The notes beneath the pieces are model-generated. The model had not been told where the DNA came from. It did no database searches and worked only from the letters and a program-made list of their open reading frames with translations. Shown here piece by piece: positions 9,577 through 20,370 of a stretch of DNA of 64,000 nt. The first letter of the stretch is position 1; each line of letters starts with the position of its first letter. Origin of the DNA: Methylotenera sp. (lineage in GTDB: Bacteria > Pseudomonadota > Gammaproteobacteria > Burkholderiales > Methylophilaceae); assembly GCA_017880905.1 (NCBI GenBank), contig JADGRO010000035.1, forward strand, positions 1 through 64,000, read 5' to 3'. Both the position numbers and the translations under genes were made by a program.

Positions 9577-10451
9577 TTTGCTTCTTTATTCTCTGCTGTT
9601 AATACTAAAAATACGCCGATTAAAATCACCGCCAGGGCAATATATTCCATCTTGTGTATGGTCTCGCCTGCCAGCCACACACCCACGACAAACGCGACAA
9701 TTGGATTCACAAACGTATTACTGCTTGCCACCAACGGACGCACGGTTTTGAGCAAATATTGGTAAGCGCTATACGCCACCAACGAGCCCAGCACGATTAA
9801 AAACAAAAGTGCACTCCAAGATTTTACGCTTATTTGCACAGGCCATTTTTCGCCAAAAATCAGGCTCAAAATGCTTAACGCAATGCCGCCCACCAGCATT
9901 TGCACTGCAGGTGCCATCAAGCCTACGGGTTGTTTTAGGTGCCCGCCCCACACTGAGCCAAAAGCCCAACTGGCTGCGGCAAACGTCAATAGCAACGCGC
10001 TCACCACGTCGCCTTGCAGGCTACCACGCGTGTTAAGTATCACAATACCAGCGAAGCCAATGGCAATGCCCAGCCATTCTTGGCGCGTAATTTTGTGTCC
10101 CCAAAAACTGGAGAAAATCGCAATCCAAATCGCCGCTGTAGCGATTGCCAACGCCGCCAGGCTGGAACTCACTGTCTGCTGTACGTAGCACACCGTGCCA
10201 TTGCCGAACGCAGGACCCAACACGCCCACGGCGCCAGATCCGCGCCATTGTTGGGCAGTTGGGTTTGGCGCACCATTTAACCGCAACACTGCGTATAACA
10301 AGACCCCCGCGATAGAAAAACGCACTGCACCCATTAAAAATGGTGGAAAGCTCTCAATGCCAAAACGAATGGCAAGGTAGGTCGAGCCCCAAATAAAATA
10401 GGTGCAAAATAGCGCGAGGGCTATCAGCAACGTTTGATTCTTATTCTTCAC
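9573..10451 (-). CDS. EamA/DMT-family transporter
   Basis: Ten-TM pattern, FIWGSTYLAIRFGIESFPPFLMGAVRF, YSAYQYLLKTVRPLVASSNTFVNPIVA. Confidence 0.88.
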   Translation of the reverse strand: MKNKNQTLLIALALFCTYFIWGSTYLAIRFGIESFPPFLMGAVRFSIAGVLLYAVLRLNGAPNPTAQQWRGSGAVGVLGPAFGNGTVCYVQQTVSSSLAALAIATAAIWIAIFSSFWGHKITRQEWLGIAIGFAGIVILNTRGSLQGDVVSALLLTFAAASWAFGSVWGGHLKQPVGLMAPAVQMLVGGIALSILSLIFGEKWPVQISVKSWSALLFLIVLGSLVAYSAYQYLLKTVRPLVASSNTFVNPIVAFVVGVWLAGETIHKMEYIALAVILIGVFLVLTAENKEAK

Positions 10452-10452
10452 A

Positions 10453-12000
10453 CTAGACTTGCGGGTGTGCGCGTTCTAACTTCGAATGCAATTTGTTTAG
10501 TCCATTCAAATAAGCTTTAGCCGAGGCAATCACAATGTCAGTATCCGCACCCTGCCCATTCACAATGCGCCCACCCTTAGCCAAACGCACGGTCACTTCG
10601 CCTTGCGCATCGGTGCCGCTGGTAATGTTATTGACGGAATATAATTGCAACTCGGCACCGCTATTCACCATGCTTTCAATAGCTTTAAAGCTGGCATCTA
10701 CAGGACCGCCGCCATCAGCTTCGGCGCGCTTTTCTACACCGTTTTCGCTTAAGGTGATGATCGCATGCGGCACTTCACCGGTTTGTGAGGCTACCTGCAA
10801 ATAAACAAGCTTATAACACTCGCTTGCCTCGCTGACGAATTCTTCGCTCACCAATGCGTGCAAATCTTCATCAAAAATTTCAGATTTTTTATCGGCTAAA
10901 TCTTTAAATCGACTAAATGCCGCGTTTAACGCATCTTCACTCTCTAACTCAATACCAAGCTCTTTCAAGCGCGTTCTAAAGGCGTTGCGGCCAGATAATT
11001 TCCCCATGGTGATTTTATTGGCGTTCCAGCCCACGTCTTCCGCTCGCATGATTTCGTAAGTTTCGCGATGCTTCAAAACACCGTCTTGATGAATGCCGCT
11101 CTCGTGCGCAAACGCATTGGCGCCGACAATGGCTTTATTTGGCTGCACAGGATAACCGGTAATGGTGGATACCAATTTACTGGTCGGCACAATTTGGGTG
11201 GTATCAATACGTGTATCCAAATTGAAAATATCGCGGCGGGTTTTAATCGCCATTACCACTTCTTCCAAACTGGCATTACCCGCACGCTCGCCCAAACCGT
11301 TGATGGTACATTCTACTTGGCGTGCACCACTCGTCACAGCTGCTAAGGAGTTTGCCACCGCCATACCCAAATCGTTATGGCAGTGTGTTGACCACACCAC
11401 TTTATCGCTATTTTTAACGCGCCTAATGAGCGTCGCCATCCGCTCGCCCCATGATGCGGGGATTGAATAGCCAACCGTGTCCGGTACGTTGATGGTCGTT
11501 GCACCAGCTGCGATTACTGCATCAAATACGCGTACCAAAAAATCGATGTCAGAGCGTACCGCATCTTCAGCAGAAAATTCCACATCGTGTGTGTATTCCA
11601 ACGCCCACTTTACTGCCTGCACCGCCCTTTCGACCACTTGGTCTTCGGTCATTCTCAACTTGTTTTCCATGTGGATTTTGCTGGTGGCGATAAAAGTGTG
11701 AATGCGGCCATTTTTTTCTGCATTTTTCATGGCTGGCGCAATCGCCTCGCCGGCGCGTCGCACGTCATTCTCGCTGGCGCGCGCAAGCGAACATACTGTG
11801 GATTTATGAATCAAACCCGCAATCGTGTAAATGGCATCAAAGTCTCCCGGGCTGGCGGCGGCAAAACCAGCTTCAATAATATTGACGCCCAATTTTTCAA
11901 GTTGGCGCGCAATACGGACTTTTTCTTCTTTGGTCATAGATGCGCCAGGGCTTTGTTCGCCATCGCGCAAGGTAGTATCAAAAATAATAATATTGTTCAT
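10453..12000 (-). CDS. leuA: 2-isopropylmalate synthase
   Basis: [50 protein letters not shown]-terminal allosteric domain. Confidence 0.97.
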   Translation of the reverse strand: MNNIIIFDTTLRDGEQSPGASMTKEEKVRIARQLEKLGVNIIEAGFAAASPGDFDAIYTIAGLIHKSTVCSLARASENDVRRAGEAIAPAMKNAEKNGRIHTFIATSKIHMENKLRMTEDQVVERAVQAVKWALEYTHDVEFSAEDAVRSDIDFLVRVFDAVIAAGATTINVPDTVGYSIPASWGERMATLIRRVKNSDKVVWSTHCHNDLGMAVANSLAAVTSGARQVECTINGLGERAGNASLEEVVMAIKTRRDIFNLDTRIDTTQIVPTSKLVSTITGYPVQPNKAIVGANAFAHESGIHQDGVLKHRETYEIMRAEDVGWNANKITMGKLSGRNAFRTRLKELGIELESEDALNAAFSRFKDLADKKSEIFDEDLHALVSEEFVSEASECYKLVYLQVASQTGEVPHAIITLSENGVEKRAEADGGGPVDASFKAIESMVNSGAELQLYSVNNITSGTDAQGEVTVRLAKGGRIVNGQGADTDIVIASAKAYLNGLNKLHSKLERAHPQV

Positions 12001-12083
12001 GTGTATTCCAATTATTCAATAGACGAATTCTAACCGCTGAAAACAAATTCAGCGAGCGTAAAAAACTTAAAATGGGGGTGTGA

Positions 12084-12188
12084 TTAGTGTGCGCTGGCGC
12101 GCAGCAAACGTAGTGCGCGCAACAAAGCGAGGCTTAGTAATAAGCCTGCGTAAAACGATAAAACTTGAGATGTGAGATAATTCAACAT
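12084..12188 (-). CDS. Leucine-rich 34-aa ORF, candidate leu leader peptide (leaderless)
   Basis: MLNYLTSQVLSFYAGLLLSLALLRALRLLRASAH*; 12 of 34 residues Leu, including LLL, LL, LL; lies between promoter and leuA. Confidence 0.55.
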   Translation of the reverse strand: MLNYLTSQVLSFYAGLLLSLALLRALRLLRASAH

Positions 12189-12194
12189 GGTGCA

Positions 12195-12223
12195 AGTATA
12201 AGTATTTGCTAACTATTTTTCAA
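12195..12223 (-). promoter_or_regulatory. Sigma70-like promoter for leader/leuA
   Basis: Minus strand TTGAAA-17 nt-TATACT; 7 nt past the -10 falls on the A of the leader ATG. Confidence 0.6.
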
Positions 12224-12233
12224 CAAAAAGCTG

Positions 12234-13028
12234 TTAATTTTGTTCAACTTGGTTTTTTATTCGCGATTTTAACCACAAATAATAGCCGGATAACGCATAC
12301 ACAAAAACCACTGTAAACAACACTTCTGGCGGGCTATACGAAATCAGCACGAACATCAGCACAATGGCTAAAATCGCCACAAATGGCACACTTTCTTTTA
12401 AATTAATATCTTTACCGCTGTAGAATTTCAAATCTGACACCATCGAACCCGCCGCAAATAAGGTTAATCCCCAGGCCATCCATTTTACTTGGATAACACC
12501 AAAAAATATCTCGCGCCCACTCACATTATATTCATATGAAACCCACACAAAGCCCGCCAATAATGCTGCTGCGGCTGGGCTAGGGAGGCCTTGAAAATAG
12601 CGTTTATCTTGAAATTCATCATCTAGCTTAGTATTAAACCGCGCCAGCCTTAATGCTGCACATGCGCAATAAATAAAAGCGGCTATCCACCCCAGTTTGC
12701 TCATGGGTTGCAGAGCCCAAGTGTACATAATAAGTGCAGGCGCCACGCCGAAAGACACCATGTCTGACAAGCTGTCGTACTCTGCCCCAAACGCACTTGT
12801 AGTATTGGTAAGACGCGCAACACGACCATCAAGCCCGTCCATCACCATAGCAATAAAAATAGCGATTGCAGATTGCTCAAAATTTGCATTCATGGCTTGC
12901 ACAATGGCGTAAAAGCCCGCAAATAAAGAGGCAGACGTGAATAAATTGGGCAACAAATAAATGCTGCGTACACGTACCAAGTCTTTATCTGCTGAGCGGC
13001 GTGCTAGGCGTTGTTTGGGTACTGCCAT
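12234..13028 (-). CDS. pssA: CDP-diacylglycerol-serine O-phosphatidyltransferase
   Basis: DGLDGRVARLTNTTSAFGAEYDSLSDMVSFGVAPA, the CDP-alcohol phosphotransferase motif; start MAVPKQRL. Confidence 0.93.
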   Translation of the reverse strand: MAVPKQRLARRSADKDLVRVRSIYLLPNLFTSASLFAGFYAIVQAMNANFEQSAIAIFIAMVMDGLDGRVARLTNTTSAFGAEYDSLSDMVSFGVAPALIMYTWALQPMSKLGWIAAFIYCACAALRLARFNTKLDDEFQDKRYFQGLPSPAAAALLAGFVWVSYEYNVSGREIFFGVIQVKWMAWGLTLFAAGSMVSDLKFYSGKDINLKESVPFVAILAIVLMFVLISYSPPEVLFTVVFVYALSGYYLWLKSRIKNQVEQN

Positions 13029-13074
13029 AATTTTTGGCCTGATTAAATTAAGCGCTAAGTATAGCAAAGTCTAA

Positions 13075-14232
<1,158 letters not shown>

Positions 14233-14239
14233 AGTGATG

Positions 14240-14275
14240 TCCTGTGAACCTCATGGATAATATCTCACAGAACAC
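14240..14275. repeat. Dispersed hairpin repeat, copy 2
   Basis: TCCTGTGAACCTCATGGATAATATCTCACAGAACAC; CTGTGA/TCACAG arms; aligns ungapped with 2999..3034. Confidence 0.5.
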
Positions 14276-14288
14276 ATCAATTTACGAT

Positions 14289-15239
14289 TTATACAAACCA
14301 AATTAATGCAACCACGCCCAAAATTAGCGCGATTTTGGTGAGCTTATAAACAGTCTTATTCCAGCGTTTGAAACGTCGGCGATACTGGCCAATAACCCAC
14401 ACATAGTGGAATAAGTGGTTGAACAGCCCAGTCTGATCGCCTTCCTGATTAGGTGAACTGGCAGCAGTGATGAGAGTACTGCCCAAAAAGTGATTCACCG
14501 CTTGCGCCCATTTAAAACGCATAGGCCTCTCAATATCGCAAAACAAAATGATGCGGTCGACATCGGTAGTGTTACGTGCCTCGTGGATGTAGGTCTCATC
14601 AAACATCACGCACTCACCATCGCGCCAGCTATAATCTTGCCCATCCACCTTGATGTAACAGCCGTCGCTATTAGGCGTAACCAAACCTAAATGATAACGA
14701 ATAGAGCCCGCGTAAGGATCCCGATGCGGGTTAAGCACGCCTTCAGGCGGCAATTCGGCAAACATCGCCGCTTTAATCGTAGGGATACTCCGCAACAGAG
14801 CCACGGTTTTAGGGCATAGCGTCTCTGCCGAAGGATGATTTGCGTCGTACCACTTCAAATAAAAGCGCTTCCAACCATATTTGAAAAAAGAATTAAAACT
14901 GGCGTCGTTATTGGTTTTCGCAGCCTGAATACGCTCCTGCTCGCGTAAATGAATCGCCTCATCGCGAATCACTTGCCAGTTTTCTGCCAGCGGCGCCAGT
15001 TCAGGAAATTGGCTGACGCTCACATAGGGGTTGGCCTTAACTGTAGAAAACATGTACATAAACACATTAATCGGCGCCAATAATCCTGATAAATCAAATA
15101 TTTGCTTGAATATTCGGTGCCGCACCTGTCCCCGAAAATGCACATAAGTCACAGAACCGAAAAATAAAGCAATAAAAAACCATTTCATAGCATTCCAAAT
15201 CTCAAATTTTCGCGCTAAAAAGTGCGCTAACATTTCCAC
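14289..15239 (-). CDS. Aspartyl/asparaginyl beta-hydroxylase-family (LpxO-like) protein
   Basis: LNPHRDPYAGSIRYHLGLVTPNSDGCYIKVDGQDYSWRDGECVMFDETYIHEARNTTDVDRIILFCDIERPM; terminal TMs. Confidence 0.88.
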   Translation of the reverse strand: MEMLAHFLARKFEIWNAMKWFFIALFFGSVTYVHFRGQVRHRIFKQIFDLSGLLAPINVFMYMFSTVKANPYVSVSQFPELAPLAENWQVIRDEAIHLREQERIQAAKTNNDASFNSFFKYGWKRFYLKWYDANHPSAETLCPKTVALLRSIPTIKAAMFAELPPEGVLNPHRDPYAGSIRYHLGLVTPNSDGCYIKVDGQDYSWRDGECVMFDETYIHEARNTTDVDRIILFCDIERPMRFKWAQAVNHFLGSTLITAASSPNQEGDQTGLFNHLFHYVWVIGQYRRRFKRWNKTVYKLTKIALILGVVALIWFV

Positions 15240-15412
15240 CGTCAGTTTACCAAAAAATCATGCTGCTCGCACTTAGGCTAAATATGTAGCGCGATTGAAC
15301 AATGTGAATATAATATTTTTAGCAAAACTTTTGCCACGAAACGCACACAACTCAATTAACAATCACTCTGTGTTAAAATCCGCCTTTAGATTTAAGTTTA
15401 GGAATTACAAGC

Positions 15413-15730
15413 ATGTTTATTAGTAACGCATACGCCGCATCAGCCGCACCAGTTGGCGATTTAATGAGTTTTTTACCCATTGTTTTTATTTTTGCATTGT
15501 TCTACTTTATGCTGATTCGTCCGCAAATGAAGCAGGCAAAACTACAAAAAGCCATGATAGAAGCACTTAAAGCAGGCGATGAAGTGGCTACCGCGGGCGG
15601 CGTGATTGGCAAAGTGACTAAAGTGGGCGATAACTACGTCAGCATTGAAATTGCGGCCAACACGGTTGTGAATGTGCAAAAGCACACCGTGCAAACCATG
15701 TTGCCACCCGGCACTATTAAATCCATATAA
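15413..15730 (+). CDS. yajC: Preprotein translocase subunit YajC
   Basis: FYFMLIRPQMKQAKLQKAMIEALKAGDEVATAGGVIGKV. Confidence 0.97.
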   Translation: MFISNAYAASAAPVGDLMSFLPIVFIFALFYFMLIRPQMKQAKLQKAMIEALKAGDEVATAGGVIGKVTKVGDNYVSIEIAANTVVNVQKHTVQTMLPPGTIKSI

Positions 15731-15746
15731 TTCATAAAAAATTGCC

Positions 15747-17591
15747 ATGAATCGCTACCCCACCTGGAAATACATACTTGTTGCAGTTGTCATTTTAATT
15801 GGCCTGTTATTCACCATCCCTAATTTTTATGGTGAATCGCCAGCTGTACAAGTCTCGCCAGCTAAATCCACACTAAAAGCCAACCCTGAACTGCTAAGCA
15901 AGGTAGAAGATACACTAAAACTTGCCAACATTAATTTTAATGGCATATTTTTAGATGCCAGCGGCGTAAAAGTACGTTTTGGAAGCCCTGAAGAGCAACT
16001 CAAAGCCAAAGATAAACTTATCGCTAGCTTAGGCAAAGATTACACGGTTGCCCTAAATTTACTTTCGCAAACGCCAAACTGGTTACTGGGTATTGGTGCC
16101 AAGCCTATGTATTTGGGGCTAGATTTACGCGGTGGCGTGCACTTTTTACTGCAAGTGGACATGAAAGCCGCGCTGGATAAGGCTGCCGAAAGTAGTGTGG
16201 GCGATTTCCGCACCACTTTGCGTCGCGAGAAAATCAATTACTTTGGCATTGGCCGCGATGGTCAAAAAGTAGAAGTGAAATTTGAAAGTGCAGATGAACT
16301 TGAAAAAGCGCGCAAGCTATTAAGCAAAGATTACGCAGACTTAACCTTCAACAGCTCTGCAAGCGGCAAGGAACAACTGTTAACTGCCAGTATTGGTGAT
16401 GCTACCAAAAAGAAAATTCAAGAATTTGCGCTTAAACAAAACTTGCAAACACTGCATAACCGTATTAATGAACTGGGCGTAGCCGAGCCTATCGTGCAGC
16501 AACAAGGTTTTGACCGCATTGTGGTGGAATTACCAGGTGTGCTAGATACCGCCAAAGCGAAAGAGATTTTAGGTCGCACCGCCACTTTGGAAATTCGCAT
16601 GGTGGATGAAGAGAAAAAAGATTTTGCTACGCTTGAAGCCGCAGCAAAAGGCCAAGTACCGTTTGGCGATGAGCTTTACAAAAACCGCGATGGCCAGCCT
16701 ATTCTGGTTAAGAAAAACGTGGTGCTGACGGGCGACCGCATTACCGATGCGGGCCCAGGAGTCAATCAACAAACAGGCCGCTCTGTGGTGAACGTGACGC
16801 TAGATGGTCGTGGTGCAGGCATTTTTAAAAACGTCACGCGCGATAACGTGGGCAAACGCATGGCGATTTTACTCATCGAAAAAGGTAATACAGAAGTGAT
16901 TACCGCACCTGTGATTAACGAGGAAATCGGCGGTGGACATGTGCAAATTTCCGGCATGGATAACGCGCAAGAAGCGACAGATATCGCACTATTGTTGCGT
17001 GCCGGTGCACTGGCAGCACCGATGGAAATTATCGAAGAGCGTACCGTTGGTCCAAGCATGGGTGAAGAAAATATTAAGCGCGGCGAGCATTCTACGCTGT
17101 GGGGCTTTGCCGCCATTGCCACTATGATGATCATTTATTACATGGTATTTGGCGGCGTCTCCGTGCTGGCACTTGGCGTTAATTTACTATTATTGGTTGC
17201 ATTACTTTCTATGTTGCAAGCCACGCTCACCTTACCAGGTCTAGCCGCAGTTGCCTTAGCATTGGGTATGGCGATTGACTCAAACGTATTGATTAACGAG
17301 CGTATCCGCGAAGAGTTGCGCAATGGAAATACGCCACAAGCCAGTATTAGCGCGGGTTACGAGCGCGCTTTTGGTACGATTATCGACTCTAACGTCACAA
17401 CATTAATTGCAGGTACGGCCTTATTTATGTTTGGTACCGGCCCAATAAAAGGCTTTGCCGTGGTGCACGTGCTGGGCATTTTAACCTCTATGTTCAGCGC
17501 GGTTTTGGTATCGCGCGCCATTGTGAATATCATTTATGGTTACCGCCGCAAAGTAAGCAAACTGTCTATCGGCCAAATTTACAAGGCCTAA
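15747..17591 (+). CDS. secD: Protein translocase subunit SecD
   Basis: LGLDLRGGVHFLLQVD; DGRGAGIFKNVTRDNVGKRMAILL; downstream of yajC. Confidence 0.98.
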   Translation: MNRYPTWKYILVAVVILIGLLFTIPNFYGESPAVQVSPAKSTLKANPELLSKVEDTLKLANINFNGIFLDASGVKVRFGSPEEQLKAKDKLIASLGKDYTVALNLLSQTPNWLLGIGAKPMYLGLDLRGGVHFLLQVDMKAALDKAAESSVGDFRTTLRREKINYFGIGRDGQKVEVKFESADELEKARKLLSKDYADLTFNSSASGKEQLLTASIGDATKKKIQEFALKQNLQTLHNRINELGVAEPIVQQQGFDRIVVELPGVLDTAKAKEILGRTATLEIRMVDEEKKDFATLEAAAKGQVPFGDELYKNRDGQPILVKKNVVLTGDRITDAGPGVNQQTGRSVVNVTLDGRGAGIFKNVTRDNVGKRMAILLIEKGNTEVITAPVINEEIGGGHVQISGMDNAQEATDIALLLRAGALAAPMEIIEERTVGPSMGEENIKRGEHSTLWGFAAIATMMIIYYMVFGGVSVLALGVNLLLLVALLSMLQATLTLPGLAAVALALGMAIDSNVLINERIREELRNGNTPQASISAGYERAFGTIIDSNVTTLIAGTALFMFGTGPIKGFAVVHVLGILTSMFSAVLVSRAIVNIIYGYRRKVSKLSIGQIYKA

Positions 17592-17620
17592 TTTGTTAAG
17601 CAAAATTAAGAGCAAAAATT

Positions 17621-18568
17621 ATGGAATTATTTAGAATTAAAAAAGATATCCCATTTATGAGCTATGGCCGTTTAACCACGACCATCTCGCTCATCACCTT
17701 TATTTTGGCGGTATTTTTCTTAGCGACTAAAGGCTTAAATTACGGTGTGGATTTCACAGGCGGCACGGTGATGGAAGTACATTATCCGCAAGCGGCTAAC
17801 ATTGATGGTATTCGCAAAGCGGTTGATGGCATTGGCTTAAAAGACGCCACCGTGCAGAATTTTGGTACCAGTAGCGACGTGCTGATTCGCTTGCCATTAA
17901 AAAAAGATATGTCGATTGCGCAGCTTTCTGAAATCGTGGCAAAAGCATTGCAAACTGCCGACCCACAGGCCGAGGTACGCCGCGTGGAATCGGTGGGTTC
18001 ACAAGTGGGTGATGAGCTTTACTCAAATGGCGGCTTGGCTTTACTATTGGTTTGTGCAGGCATTATGATTTATTTGGCAATTCGCTTCGAATGGCGTTTT
18101 GCTGTAGCCGCGATTATAGCCAACATGCACGATGTGGTGATTATTTTAGGTTTTTTTGCCTTTTTTCAGTGGGAATTTAACTTAACCGTACTTGCTGCAG
18201 TTTTGGCTGTTTTGGGATATTCGGTAAATGAATCAGTGGTAGTATTTGATCGAGTGCGTGAGAATTTTCGCAAAATGCGTAAAGCCAATGTAGTACAAGT
18301 GATTGATAATGCGATTACCCGTACCATGTCGCGCACAGTGATTACCCACGCCATGACACAAACCATGGTGGGTTCTATGCTGCTATTTGGCGGCCAAGTG
18401 CTACATAACTTTGCGCTCGCACTCACCATCGGCATTTTGTTTGGTATTTACTCTTCTGTGTTGGTGGCTTGTCCAATCGCCATGTGGTTAGGTGTGAATC
18501 GTGCCAATTTGATAGGCGATAGCGATAAAAAAGGCTCAGATAAAGAAGCTATTGAAGCTACCCCATAA
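17621..18568 (+). CDS. secF: Protein translocase subunit SecF
   Basis: GLNYGVDFTGGTVMEVHY; VLGYSVNESVVVFDRVREN. Confidence 0.98.
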   Translation: MELFRIKKDIPFMSYGRLTTTISLITFILAVFFLATKGLNYGVDFTGGTVMEVHYPQAANIDGIRKAVDGIGLKDATVQNFGTSSDVLIRLPLKKDMSIAQLSEIVAKALQTADPQAEVRRVESVGSQVGDELYSNGGLALLLVCAGIMIYLAIRFEWRFAVAAIIANMHDVVIILGFFAFFQWEFNLTVLAAVLAVLGYSVNESVVVFDRVRENFRKMRKANVVQVIDNAITRTMSRTVITHAMTQTMVGSMLLFGGQVLHNFALALTIGILFGIYSSVLVACPIAMWLGVNRANLIGDSDKKGSDKEAIEATP

Positions 18569-18645
18569 TGCTAGCTGGCTGCCGCTTGATTATTCAGCTG
18601 GCTAACAGGTAAACTAGCACATCATGTTTTTTGATTTAACTCTCT

Positions 18646-19917
18646 TTGGATAACATCCCCTTAAGCTGGCAGCTAGCCATTTTAGCGCTGCTTTTATTAC
18701 TTTCTGCATTCTTCTCCGTCGCCGAAACTAGCCTGATGTCGCTCAACCGTTATCGGATGCGCCATCTCGCTAAACAAGGCCATCGCGGTGCGCGCTTAGC
18801 CAGTGTTTTATTAGCAAAAACCGATAAATTGCTTGGCGTCATTTTGTTGGGCAACACCTTGTGTATCGCTGCTTCCTCCACGCTGGTCGCGGTAATTAGC
18901 GTAAATTTGTTTGGTGAAGGTAAATTTGTGTTGATGATAGGCACAATTGCCGTCACTTTTGCCATTTTAGTATTCAGCGAAATTTCGCCTAAAGTCATTG
19001 CCGCCGCTTATCCAGAAAAACTGGGTTTTGCTTGCAGTTACTTGCTTTACCCCATGCTGTGGCTGTTTAATCCTATCGTTTCTTTTGTAAATCTCTTCGT
19101 CAAAGGCTTTGTGCGCTTGTTAGGTATTAAAGTAAACTTTGAGGAAACCTTACATGCCGTCACTACCGAAGAATTACGCAGTATTGTGTCTGAGGCTGGG
19201 CACTTTATTCCTAAAAAAAATCGCACCATTTTATTGAATTTGCTTGATCTTGAAAAAATTACGGTCGACGACGTGATGACGGCTCACACATTGGTTGAAG
19301 TGATTGATTTTGATGCGCCTTTGGAGGATATTCTGCAGCGCATTTCTAACAGCCACCACACGCGCCTACCGATTCGCGAAGGCGATGCTGAGGAAATTAT
19401 CGGCATTATTCATATTCGCAAAGTAATCAACCAGATTCGCGAGCATCAGCAAGATGACGATTTAACCAAGGAAGCTTTGCGCGAAATTATTGAGGACCCT
19501 TATTTTGTTCCCGCCGGCACACCACTTTATACCCAAATTCAGCAGTTTCAAGAAAACCATGAGCGCATTGCACTGGTGGTAGATGAATACGGCGAATTTA
19601 AAGGTTTAGTAACGCTTGAGGACATTCTAGAAGAAGTGATTGGTGACTTTACCACGCAATCACCAAGCCGCATCGGCAGCTATCGCCAGGAAGTTGATGG
19701 TAGCTGGCTGGTAGACGGCAGCAGCACGTTACGCGACTTGAACAAAAAGCTTAATCTAAACTTGCCGCTCGATGGTCCACGCACATTAAACGGCTTAATT
19801 CTAGAACATTTTGAAAATATTCCAGAGGCGGGCACCAGTTTTAGAATGGGCGAACACACGTTAGAAATTGTGCAAACGCAAGACAGAATCGTCAAAAGTG
19901 TCAAAATATTTCCCTAA
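18646..19917 (+). CDS. CNNM/CorC-type hemolysin-family protein with CBS domains (TTG start)
   Basis: SVAETSLMSLNRYRMRHLAKQG; CBS pair; LVVDEYGEFKGLVTLEDILEEVIGDF. Confidence 0.92.
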   Translation: MDNIPLSWQLAILALLLLLSAFFSVAETSLMSLNRYRMRHLAKQGHRGARLASVLLAKTDKLLGVILLGNTLCIAASSTLVAVISVNLFGEGKFVLMIGTIAVTFAILVFSEISPKVIAAAYPEKLGFACSYLLYPMLWLFNPIVSFVNLFVKGFVRLLGIKVNFEETLHAVTTEELRSIVSEAGHFIPKKNRTILLNLLDLEKITVDDVMTAHTLVEVIDFDAPLEDILQRISNSHHTRLPIREGDAEEIIGIIHIRKVINQIREHQQDDDLTKEALREIIEDPYFVPAGTPLYTQIQQFQENHERIALVVDEYGEFKGLVTLEDILEEVIGDFTTQSPSRIGSYRQEVDGSWLVDGSSTLRDLNKKLNLNLPLDGPRTLNGLILEHFENIPEAGTSFRMGEHTLEIVQTQDRIVKSVKIFP

Positions 19918-20019
19918 TTTGGCAATTATTTAAATAGAATGTAAAAGCCCTACTTGAATTGGGCTTGAAATTTTCGCTATTCGGCTCAAAATACAGTTTG
20001 GTAATTAGCAATTAAGCAC

Positions 20020-20331
20020 ATGGCAAATATAAATCCTATTGGCGATGTAATCATTAAGCCTAGCGCAGTTAAACCAAAACTGCCTGAAATGTTTAAAGTA
20101 TTGCTAATAAATGACGATTACACTCCTATGGAGTTTGTTGTTGAAACGATTCAACGTTTTTTTAACAAAACGCGTGAACAAGCGACACAAATTATGCTCA
20201 AAGTACATACAGAGGGCATTGGAGTATGTGGCGTGTATCCGCAAGACATCGCGGAAACTAAGATGAATCAGGTAATAATATATGCCAAGGAAGCGCAGCA
20301 CCCTTTGCAGTGTGTGGTAGAGCCTGATTAG
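20020..20331 (+). CDS. clpS: ATP-dependent Clp protease adaptor ClpS
   Basis: [27 protein letters not shown]; upstream of clpA. Confidence 0.97.
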   Translation: MANINPIGDVIIKPSAVKPKLPEMFKVLLINDDYTPMEFVVETIQRFFNKTREQATQIMLKVHTEGIGVCGVYPQDIAETKMNQVIIYAKEAQHPLQCVVEPD

Positions 20332-20370
20332 GCTATGGCGTTAAGATTAAATTTAAAGTAAGGTAACGAA

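Noticed and set aside
9809-12033. Multiple plus-strand ORFs over the EamA transporter and leuA genes
   Set aside because: Antisense shadows of well-supported CDSs.
15240-15412. Possible SecM/VemP-like arrest peptide before yajC-secDF
   Set aside because: Only a 9-codon ORF (MLLALRLNM) is present and it has no arrest-like features.
19943-19970. Terminator between the CorC-like gene and clpS (AAGCCC...GGGCTT)
   Set aside because: Short stem and no proper T-run; not listed as a feature.
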